Shown here: piece by piece, positions 25,276-36,000 of the stretch
Layout: the number at the start of each line of letters is the position of its first letter
Position numbering within the stretch: the first letter of the stretch is position 1
NCBI GenBank assembly: GCA_030248225.1
Contig: JASANE010028806.1
Location: 1-64,000 of the forward strand
Direction: 5' to 3'
DNA from: Trileptium ribeirensis
Lineage: Eukaryota; Nematoda; Enoplea; Enoplida; Thoracostomopsidae
Length of the DNA stretch: 64,000 nt
The notes under the pieces: generated by a model
What the model was told of the DNA's origin: nothing
Database searches by the model: none
What the model saw: only the letters and a program-made list of their open reading frames with translations
Made by a program: the position numbers and the translations under genes

Positions 25276-26351
25276 CAGCGATGCAAGTGGGTACCGGATC
25301 ACCGGGTCTACCCGGTGGCCATTTTGGACCAGGTCACCGGGTCACACCATCGACCGGGTCACCGGGTCACTACCTCTGACCCGGTATTGTTAGTCAGGCA
25401 AATTCATTTTGTATTGCTGAAATGGAGTAGTTGTGTTAATATATTTGTGATCGCATCGTAGCATTTTGTAACCACGTCGGTGTCGACGATTTGCACTTTG
25501 TTATTTTGGTTTGTTTATAAAATTTCTTCTAGTGTGCACATGGTGGTGTCATACATACATGAGATGTGGAACTCTGGACCGCCGAAAACCGTTTGTTGAG
25601 CCGCTTGAGCGGAAAACTGGGCTCCCTTATTGTTTTCTCACATTTACTTTGCGCTTAGCGTTAGGCTTAGGCTTAGGATTTGCCTTAGGCTTACGATTAG
25701 CCTTAGGTTTAAGCTTAGACTTAGGTATAGCCTTAGGCAGGGAGTTTGGAGGGTGGAGTACCCCACCTTAAAAAAGCGGTATTGACCCGGTAGTATTTGG
25801 TATTTTTGGTATATTTGGTAAAAATCTGGCTAAGCTTTTGTATGGGTGTCTATAGCAATAGGTCTTGATGTAAATGTAGGATTTCAGATTGAACCGAAGA
25901 ATTTTAGTTAAGCTACAAAAATTTACACTGACCATAATGGGTGTGAAAATTATTGGTGATTGTGCAGAAAGTACTTAGTTTTTAAGTGTGGTTTAGGGTT
26001 AAGTGTGGCTGTGAATTATCTTGTTTTTGCCTAAAGTACAGAGTTATTTCGCTACACTCATTGCAGGAGGTTGGTGGGCACAGTGAGGGGGTGGACTGCT
26101 ATTTGAGTCACGTCCTCATCGTGCAGTCTGGGCAGTGTGTCTCAATGACACACTGGCGAAGAACCTAATTTAGTTATAACGTGAGTATTGGATCAGTCGT
26201 CAAAGAAATACCACGCATACAGAAATTTCACCACACACTGCAATAAAACCAAATTTTTTAAAATAGTGTAATTCATATACAAACTGTTGGGCCGGGTCAC
26301 CGGGTCACACCTCCAACCGGGTCACATTTCAGTGACCCGGTTGCAACGCTG
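25276..26351. mobile_element. Non-autonomous hAT-type element, 1,076 bp
   Basis: Ends are CAGCGATGCAA and TTGCAACGCTG, the hAT-like inverted terminus, flanked by an exact 8-bp target duplication ATGACGAC (25268-25275 and 26352-26359). Both dimensions fit the hAT superfamily. The subterminal regions are arrays of CCGGGTCAC/ACCGGGTC words in both orientations (about eight on the left within 110 bp, four on the right within 70 bp), the usual arrangement of transposase-binding sites. There is no transposase frame, so mobility would depend on an enzyme encoded elsewhere. The interior contains TTAGGC-like hexamers. The insertion interrupts a satellite unit and is therefore younger than the array. 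Confidence 0.92.
25655..25738. repeat. Fourteen TTAGGC-like hexamers in exact 6-bp register
   Basis: Reading in sixes from 25655, four hexamers are exactly TTAGGC and most others differ by one base (TTAGCG, TTAGGA, TTAGCC, TTAGGT, TTAGAC). TTAGGC is the telomere unit of nematodes, but the array is short, degenerate and lies within a transposon, so it may be simple sequence. Confidence 0.8.
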
Positions 26352-26440
26352 ATGACGACGCGGTTGCTGGGATTCTTAAGGCCGCTCACAACGCGAGCAA
26401 ATAACACGCAGCCAAGCGCACGTTACCCCAAGGACTGACT

Positions 26441-26638
26441 TACTACACTTGTTTGCATTGTATTGAGTTGCACGAGGACAAATCAGCACTCTTAGATTAT
26501 TCATTTACCTGTGGCAGTTATAAACAGCTATAAATAATTACTAAAAAGTTAAGTAAACGGCAAAAAATGTTCAAAAAAATCTCAGATCTATAAATAATAC
26601 GAACAACCCAAACTGAAACCAGATCCCGGACTCGTCGA
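26441..26638. other. Downstream flank of liprin-alpha
   Basis: AT-rich sequence just past the proposed liprin stop codon; on the - strand it would be 3' UTR. I see no canonical AATAAA on that strand within the first 200 bp. Confidence 0.4.
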
Positions 26639-27052
26639 TCATCGAGCGCTATGGTAATTACCATTTCGGGCCGCGGTCATACCGTTATTATCACTGGAGT
26701 TTTGCGGGGCGGGTGGCGCTCGCCTCCGATAGTTCCTCGAGTGTGGCGGTGGAGGAGGAGGTTCCGGGACCCCGGTAAGCGGCTGCTGCAGCTGTTGTGA
26801 GCTGTCGAACCCGCGGGCAGGCGATGGATCCTTCATTCGAAGCTTTTGTCGCCATGACGTCGAAATGCTCCCGCTAATACCTTCTCGCGGGACATACCTG
26901 CAGCTGCTGTTATCACCGCTGGGATGGTTGAGCCTATGATTTTGCTGTGGAGTTCTCGCGGAACTCGGAGCGGCCGGATGACGACCGACATTGGCACTTT
27001 GATTCAACGGTTGTGGATGGCCACCGGAATGAACGCCGTGGTGATACAGAAG
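26639..27052 (-). CDS. Probable terminal liprin-alpha exon
   Basis: Open frame of 137 codons plus stop beginning exactly in phase 0 at acceptor TTGTTTAG, matching the phase of the SAM3 exon donor. It encodes a low-complexity tail (His, Pro, Asn, Ser) with [11 protein letters not shown], reminiscent of the APSWRKRFR segment after SAM3 in vertebrate liprins, and PPPPPP. It ends NYHSAR, lacking the C-terminal TYSC PDZ ligand of vertebrate liprin-alpha. It could instead belong to another short gene. Confidence 0.55.
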   Translation of the reverse strand, partial: LLYHHGVHSGGHPQPLNQSANVGRHPAAPSSARTPQQNHRLNHPSGDNSSCRYVPREGISGSISTSWRQKLRMKDPSPARGFDSSQQLQQPLTGVPEPPPPPPHSRNYRRRAPPAPQNSSDNNGMTAARNGNYHSAR

Positions 27053-30000
27053 CTAAACAATAATTATAAACTATGGCTAAGTCAATAGATTTTGTTTCTA
27101 CGGAGTAAACCGCTTTAATATTACATTTCCTACAAACAAGTCATAAACAGTGTACATACAGTAGCTGATGCGGTATATATGGCAGATTCAGGAGTAGCAG
27201 ATACAGCTATGAGAAACCAAATCGAAACTGAGTTACTAAAGTTATCGTGAAAATGGCGACCCAAGTCATTCAAGCACTAACTGTATTCATTGCTACGGAC
27301 AACTTAGACACAGTTATTGCTATTAGATTGCTAGTAAAGCTTACAGGATTACTGTTTTAAATTCATAATATTGCTCGCATTGTGAGACATATCTTCTACA
27401 TCTGGTATCAGTTATCAGTCGCCCAAATTTCGAGCTCGCTATGATGTTCTTAGCGCCTTGAATCCACATCGACTGTCGAACGAATTGCTCAACAAGACTG
27501 CAATGCATCGCCTAGCTAATGACAAAACATTAATGAAAGGTTACAGCGGAGTGTTTTTACAGAGGAAAGTGTCTGTAGTGAAAATGCTAGTATACGCTTG
27601 GTTTCCACCAATTTATCTACTAAAATCTTGCAATGAGTCCCAGGAAATTTCGCAATAGGCCAACTCTACTGATTATCCGCATAATATCACTATTAATGAA
27701 ATGGCATCATGAATCAATACTAGACTTGAATAAATTCAGGTCAATAGCTGTCTCGATAGTGTTATATTTAGAGCTTGAAATCCACCAATATTTCGTTTCA
27801 TTCCTTTCAGAAAAACTCATCCGAAGTTAAACCCATGTCGTTCTTCCGGTGGCCCTAGCGGAACTTTTAATTATGCGACAGTTTCGGTTACGTATTCACT
27901 GCTTCCGTGGAAAATCGCACAATATAGCAATTTTGGAAAAAATACCCAAAGTGCAACAGCTTCGATGCAAGTCACATAAAGTTAAGGTTTGGGAAAGCAG
28001 AATGTCATTGCTGTCATTGACAACTTCATTGCTGTCATTCAGAAGAGTGACATTGAGAAAGCTGGTTTGACAACTAGTTACTGGTAACTCCTAAACTGGG
28101 CGGACGGAACAGAACGAGTGTCGCTTCTCTGCTCTTACTGACAAGTTTGTCGTTCAAAACTCAGGTCCCTAAGCCTGCTTAATGATAGCTATTTTGCACC
28201 ACCAATGATAATGCTGCGGTTATTTTAGTCATATATGAAAATCGAAGAACTCTTTAACGTTTCTTTCAAAAAAAAAGAAAAATTTTTGAAATTTACAAAT
28301 ATCAAAATTTAAGAAAAATATATTTAGGAACCCCGAAAACCTAAGTTCGACTGTCCTACATACATTTGTATTGGAAGTGGCGAAATTTGGCTATTTTTGG
28401 TGCCAAAATTTACCAAATTACTAAGACACAAAACTTCTCGAGCAGACATATAACTCTTACGAATGTTATGAATAAATTGGAGATTTCGTCTAACATAAGA
28501 CGCATTTAAAACAAAGAACAAACGTTAACTTTCATATCTCAAATGTGACGCGCTACCGGATAGAAATAATAACCAATCGCTCACAAACAATTCACCAAGA
28601 GTTGGTCTAAAATCGGCAAGTAATTCGGGGTTGAAAAGTTGACAATTTTTGATTCGGGAAAATTCGTCAAAAATCTGATTTCTATTCCTCGTAACTGTAC
28701 AGATTATTCTCAACTAACGTTAGGCCCTTAGTGCACTAAATTCGAGAAAAATACACAATTTTTTACCAAATCCACAGCTTTTTATAGAAAAGAAGAATAA
28801 CCCACAATACTATTGTGTAGAAATGAAATAGTCTCTCCAGTTGTGCCTTTTACTACGTTGTGACCATCTCTAAGTACATGGCATTTATTACATAGCTAAG
28901 ATTCACGGTGGGGATTTCAAAAGCTTCGTTTTTTCAAATAAAAGCCCGATTTCCGCACTAGTCGGGAACACGCCTATCTAGGCATTTAGTATGTTCATAT
29001 AAACAATGTATAATTTTGTGAAAAGTTTTTTATCAACACCAGTTCAATGATAATAAAATAAATATAACACACCACACTAACCGAAAAAAAGACTGTATAG
29101 AGAATATTCTGGCCCATGTTGTGGTTTTAAATAGTTGGACAAATTAGGAGAGCCTTTAAGGGTTCGTTTACCTCTGTTGGGATACCTCGACCCTGGGTCA
29201 CGAAACAACTATCCACGACACCAACTTTCCCCGGTTTACAAGTTTTGGTCTCTTTGTAATGCCCGCCTAAGCCTAAAACGTCTGCTAGAAATACATCTGA
29301 CATCCAGGGTACGATTTCGTTATATCCACCAGTGGTTAGAATTACTGGCTAAATCAACGTATTCTTAGCGCCGCTAATTATTTTGATATGTCAGTGCTGT
29401 TCGTTTGATGTTCTAGAAATTTATACATTCTTTCCCAATGGTACTCATATTCTGGTTCGATATTTTTCTTCTATATTCTATTCTTGGGCTGTGTAAAGTT
29501 AGTCCTTAAAGACCTGGCCGGGAGTGGCTTGGGTACATTACGCCAAGCAATCCTTAGCGTATCACCTCAAGCTTGTCTGCGCTCGAATATTACATTAACA
29601 TTATGTCCCTCTAAGCCTACGCTAAGCTAGTGCCCATAATTAAGCTTTAACTTTTTGCCCTATAGTTACTCATATTAAGTTTCCCCCCTCAGTTATAGGA
29701 GGAAGGGTGGAAACTTGAGATGATCCGCTTACTGTTTGATAAGCTTAGAATAGTCGCTTCTGGCGAGATTTGAATATTATAAAAATTATTCCAGCGTGGA
29801 AACATAATTCTTGATAGATTTTTTGCAAACTCACATCTCCAGCCCCGGCTCGGTCATTGTACCACAAGAAAGTATGTATACAACTAGAAACACGATAAGT
29901 AATAATTCGCGATTTACGAAATGGATTCCGGGTTAAACTAGGTACCTAAGATATTAAAAAAGACTAAAGAAATATACAACACACACTCTGAGAAACTTTT

Positions 30001-33000
30001 AAATACATTCACAACAGAATCCAATAATTGGTTATAGAAAAAACAGCTATTTTAGAAAACATCGGAGCAAACATAACAAAACAATATATGAAATAAAACA
30101 ATGAGCAACTAAAACTCGTTATCTGAAGGACAACACTCAAAATAATATGGATCGAACATAGAATATGCGTGAGCCAATTTAAGGTGCGCCACCTACCATA
30201 ACTTACTGTCAATAGTGATTGGCGATCGCTTATTCGGTAGACCAACCGTCCGTATCTATACATAAGAACATAAAATTGGCGTTTTGGGCAACACATCCGA
30301 AACGTTAAGAAACAAAATATTGGCCTGATAACGATTGGCCAAAAACATCAACTAACCGTTCGGCATTCGATCTGGAAAATGTATGTTTTGTTATGAAACG
30401 AAAATCCATCCGTTTAGCGTTTTGACAGCTACATAATCATGTACGCGAGCTACACGTATTATCATTATTAAAACGAAGAGCGTAACAAAAAATGCGAAAT
30501 GCAAGTGTCCACGTTGTGCGTTGTGAAACGAACGCAGCAAAACAACAAATACATTGATGTATTGTTTTAACGAACGGAAACTACCGCATTTTATAATGAG
30601 TCACTTTGCGTTCGCAAAAGAAAATTTTTGAATTTGGAATTGGCTATTAAAATGACTGTTTTGTTCTCTAACAGAGTTTTGTGTTTGTGTCAAAAGAGGA
30701 TGGTAGGTATCGCAGTTTACGTTTACTCATGCGTAATCATAACATCACACAACAACAGTAAATGTTGTAACCGGTTTGGGTGGTTGATCCCGTCTATCCC
30801 AGCACCATTTCTCAAGTTAGACGAAGACATTTAACGTATCTAGAAATACATCGAAAATTCCCTACTGCTACGACTAAATATTTACTGGGACTTGAATTGA
30901 TCGAAGTGCTTAACAGCGCTTATACTCAGACTAAGTCTAACAGGTTGAAGCCTATTCCAGCCGGTGGGTATTGTGCACAGGGAATAGTTTGGCCTTAAAT
31001 TTCCAATGGATTAGTTTAGTCAAAAATGTCAGTCATTACTACTTAAGAACCAGTCTATGAGAGCATTTCTTCAGCTTGATACGGGAGCTATGAAACTCTC
31101 TCAGCTGCTTCAAAACCATTTGGAAATTTTGAAACATCTTGAAACACTCTCAAGATTTTTATTTTGAGCTCATGACTTTTAGCTGGCACATAAAGCTAGT
31201 AACACATGCTGTGTGCAAAACAATTGGCTGAAACTAACGACCGAAACGGTTTTCGTAACTTAAACGATTATAAAACCCATGAATTTCTTCTCAAAGGATT
31301 GAAGGTGAATCGGGTTATGAAAACTGCGCCTTAATTTTATACAGAAAATTAGAGAAGCAGTTTCAAATCTGGCACTATTTTTGTTTCAAAAACTACGTTG
31401 AAGTACGCGAATTTGTTTTAATTTGTAGTACACCTTACTCTATAGATGTGTACGGTATATTGCTCAATGTCGCAGCTAATTCGAATATAAATTTTTTGAA
31501 AATCAAATCAATCTGAAGTGTTTAGGCAAAACGATTCCTCATCCTTATCAAGCTGATCCGAAACAATTTGAAACTTGATTTTCTACTGTGATCACATGGC
31601 AAATTGTGACTTATTTATAAAACTAATTCCAATGCTTTTTGAAACTTGCGCCAGTAAATTACGATAAGTTCTGTTAACCGAATAATGTTACGAGATTGGT
31701 TAACAAAAATAGTTCTCAGCCGGAGACAAAGATTCGAAATATTTTCTGACTCAAGTGTGATTTAGGAAGACGTATTTTATAACGCCGTGATGTGTTAAAT
31801 CATGGTATCAGAATTAGTTGATAGGTCGAAGGATCACATAACACCGGGATTTCAAAAGGAAAACAACGCGATGTTATGCTATTGAAACGGACCGAGCGAA
31901 GCGAGTTGACTTTCCACTGAGGGCGCTATGGGGAAAATCGTGGCAATTTCCTTTTGTCTGTTTCGTACCTCATTTTCGGATGGACGAATATCGACAAATT
32001 TTTTAATTGATAGCAAAAGGGATGAGAATGTGCCGTTCAGCTGAACGAGAATAGCTCCGACCCCATATTCCATGTCAAAATGGCAAAAAACATGTTTTTA
32101 GGGCTCTTTGCCAAATTTGGCCATACGGGTCGACCAGGGTTTAGGGTTTTCGAAATTTCGATTTTGGCGCAATTAGGTAAACTTCAAATTTGTAAACACT
32201 TCGATTTCGACGGATTGTCACTAAATGAAATTTAGATCGATTACTATTTCGATCGTTTTCTATTGCACTTACTTTTAACCGGGACTGTACATTAGCTAGC
32301 GACCTACACGTAATCCTCCATACAGCCGACTATATCCCACGTTACAGAATATCGAGAGATCAGATTATTTTGTGCGATTGGTTAGGCAAAAAATAACCAC
32401 GACAGATTTTCGTGTGAATCAAATAATGTGCGCGAAGGCCTTGAGTCGTGACATCCATGTCATTATTTTGAAAACGTAACCACATAAATTCCCCGGTCAA
32501 TTTCGAACCCTACTTCCTTTGTACCATCGGGCGAGTAGTAAGTACTATCAGATGTGCGGAGTGATCACAAGAGATAGGGTATTGCAAGGCTCAAATATAC
32601 GTCGGCACTATCCCTGGCCGTTACAATATCGAAGCTACAATTAGCTTTAAATATTTTAATTAAACCAATTAATCTTTCGATCATTAACGTCATGATTTAG
32701 AAATTTATAGTTTCAAAGAGCAATATTACTTTTATCAAAATAAAAATACATAACAACACGTGTTGATAACTGCATCACAGCACAAAGCATTCACGTGCGG
32801 TCCAACAAGTACAGTCACGGCCAGAAATAAGTGCAAAATAATCAATCGAAATCGATCGAAATTTCGATCGATTTCGATTAAACGAAATTTCGAACGATTT
32901 CGATTCAACGAAATTTCGACCGATTTCGATCGATTGCGATTTCAAACGATTTTTCGATCGATTGCGATTTCGATTGCACTTATTTATGGCCGCAACTGTA

Positions 33001-36000
33001 TAGTGTAAGTACGCGCAGAAATGACTGTATAGTGTAAGTACGCGCAGAGCGAGCAGCGAATGTCGAAAGCGAGTAGCGGTCATTTCTGATGAGTACTGAC
33101 ATGAAACTAAAACACACGCCAGACGAACGTCGACAACTACAACACAACATTATTTCCAATATTAATATTACCAAGAGTGCATTGGGGAAGAATGACATTT
33201 TCCCGCAGAAATAAGTTGGGGTCTGGCTGAAAACGCGTGTGCCATCAAACACGGGCTGACACTAGAGTGCAGGGAAGTGTCATACGCTTCTCTGATGACC
33301 TCTTGGTATAACGGATAGAAATAAAACTATTAGCGAAAAATTCGCGAATATCAATTGAGTAGCAGATAGTTTATCACCATCTGCTAACACATAACTAAAA
33401 TTTTTTGCGAAAGCTTCGCTAAAAGACTTGATTTTATTTGCGTTCCCAAACATGCAATGACACGCCAATAGAACGTTTGAAATATCACTGACTGTCGTAC
33501 AAAGACAACACCGAGATAGCAAACAACAACGGCAACACGACACGTTCCACGCTCAATTCACCTCTCCGTCAATGGCCGAGGCTGCCGCAATGCCGCCAAC
33601 AACTCCAATCGTTCCGCGCTCAGTAGCCGTGCTACAGCCTTGAACGAGGACGGCGAAGGCCTGCTCCAGCGTTGTCCGGGCCGCGCTGTCCGATGCCGGG
33701 ATCTGAAGGATCAGCGCGAGGCTGTTCGTGTCGAACGTGGCGTCGAGGGCAACGAGGGCGCCGTGAACGCCGGACTCCCGCAGATTTTCCGTGTACGCGC
33801 CTAGACCAACTGCGTCGATCCAGCGCATCACGCGCTCGTTGGACCAAACAAGCACGTCTAAAGAAAATAAAACAAACAAATTTATTTAGATTTCGTTAAA
33901 GAAGCAAAATATTATAATATTCTTCAAAATCAAGCATTTTAACTATTTAAAGTTATAAAACATGGAATTATTTTTACTTTACAATGTAACATCGTATACC
34001 AAAACGTAACAACGTCAATCAGAACTAACTGCTCAGAAATCGAACAATGTTTCGTTCGATTGCGATGGTTTTGATTTACACGGGAATCCCTTTTTCGACT
34101 AATTTACGCAGTTCGAACCAATCCTGCAGCGTCAATAATGGCAATCGCAACACACCATTCCAGCTTTTAAGGGTCCAATATGGTTCTACAAAATTACACC
34201 AAAGCTAATAATATACCACGTGACCGAGATATGACCATTTTGGGTATCATGGCCCCAATTTAGAACCCGTTTTGACCCAAATACGCTATCTCCTTTTTAG
34301 TTAACTACATACCTTTAAGAATCAGACCGTTTTAATAAAGACTTACTTACTGTACAAAATGTGCCCAAATTTCACCTAGATGTCAACACTGGTTGCCGAG
34401 CTATAATAAGTAAGTGATTTTTTGAGCCCCTATGAGACCCGACCCGAGAACCTTTGGACAACTTTTCGGGGGAAGATGTTGGAATCGGTCTTCGTGCCTA
34501 ACCACGGGGCACAAATATTCAGGATTTCAAATGACCTATCGTGTGAATCAAAGATGAGTGTCACGCTAAAAATCCCAGCAATGGACATTGTCAAACTTCA
34601 CCATAAAGCAACATTTTCCTTAATTATTCGCGAATAACAAGTGGACAAAGTTTATGTTCAGAGCTGTCAACGAATAGCAATGACTTTCTGATAGTCTCGA
34701 ATCAACTTAAAAAACTGTCCCAAGACGATTAATTACTATAACCTTTATCTTCGTGCTCGGCAACTTTTCGTCTATCTTCAAGCGCTCGTCGATCGTAATT
34801 CAGCTTCTTCAGACAGTGAATTCCGTACTGTAAGCTCGCTCTGAAACATATCAAGTAAAAATAATTATTCAAGGACTAAAACATTTATCTACAGAAATTG
34901 CAACACACAATATTTTTGTGTAGATCAACAATGTGGTTTAGACAATACTGAACAAAAGACTACAAATCAACGTGTTTTCTTGCGTACTATTACAACTTTC
35001 TAATTACATTAGACGGTAGTTTGTCTGGAATACTATACAATGCTGTTCCGAGATACAAAAAAGTCATATTTTTACATCCCTAGACAGGTTTAGAGAGTTA
35101 ATATTGAAAATTCTATTTTAATAATAACGAAACCACATTCTGAAAACAACAGATGAAAAACTACCGCTACAGTTTAGGCCATAATTCCATGGTTGTTCGC
35201 TCGCAACTTGCTCGTCAAAAATAAAATAAATTTCGATTTTGAAACTTTAAAGTTTATTTTTTTGTTCGCTCGCTCGTAAGGCGACAGTCATTAAAAAATT
35301 GTGGAGTATGTCTTTACTGTCCCATCGTCTTTTCGAAAACCGGATTGTTCCAATCTGGATTGATGCGACTGTGGATGCGAAAAATACAGTAGTTTTGCTT
35401 GGTACCTATGAAAACTATCAACCATCTTCAAATGTGTGCGCAGATCTTTTTTGGTCAAATGTTCCAACATTCGAGCGTCGACCAAACACTCCATGAACGC
35501 CGACCGATACTGAGGTAGACCGAGCGACGGCAGCCATTCCTTGCCGATCCATTCATGGTTCATGTCTCCAAATGCGAGGCTCTAAAGGAAAATAACATAC
35601 AATAACGTCGAAAAGATAATAAAATGATATACCAAAAATAATACTTAAATTGACAATATTCATTCCGACTGGGAAGAAACAAACACGAAGAGCGATAAAA
35701 CCAAACTACTTACCTGTTAGATCTTTATCAATCCAATTAGCGCAGTCTCTTTTAAAATTTATTATCAATAATTATCACATACCCCAAGCAAAGAGGACTC
35801 TTAAGTGTTCTAGACCAATTTTCCGATGACAACGAAAAAGATTTCTCATCGTGTTCTCTCGCTACACAAAAATTGCATGTCACAGAAGCCGTTATTATTT
35901 TACATACAAAAATTGTGTCTAGAAAATGAGGTTTTTTCTAATAATTGCCTTTAATCATCCAAAAATCGTTAATACATTTTACAAAGTGCTAAAAGTACGA

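Larger units (their letters stand above)
24796..26440. repeat. 116-119 bp tandem satellite, interrupted by an hAT-type element
   Basis: Units start at 24796, 24915, 25031, 25147 and 25263 (spacing 119, 116, 116, 116), each opening GAGCTATGACGAC or a variant and containing GGACTGAGTTAATGACAAAT. The fifth unit is cut after 12 bases by the element at 25276-26351 and resumes at 26352, fading out near 26440. About five units in all. Similarity rises from unit 1 to units 2-5. Confidence 0.92.
27053..33561. other. Proposed last liprin intron (6.5 kb)
   Basis: No coding exon recognised. It contains a dispersed repeat at 28320-28430 with an inverted relative at 42960-43070, a repeat at 31880-32115, a TA-flanked palindromic element (32812-32998) and a Tc1-like hairpin (33003-33107). 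The + strand is A-rich, as in the other liprin introns. Confidence 0.6.

Noticed and set aside
25511..25771. 86-codon frame with LALGLGLG repeats inside the hAT element
   Set aside because: The repeats are only the translation of the TTAGGC-like hexamers; no transposase motif is present.
33632..33899. Alternative-frame and + strand open frames over the SAM3 exon
   Set aside because: GC-rich shadows of the SAM3 coding frame; only the DVLVW frame matches the family.
35710..35760. Possible extra liprin exon ([12 protein letters not shown] with donor GTAAGT)
   Set aside because: The splice phase does not fit the SAM2 exon, and the peptide does not resemble any liprin segment.
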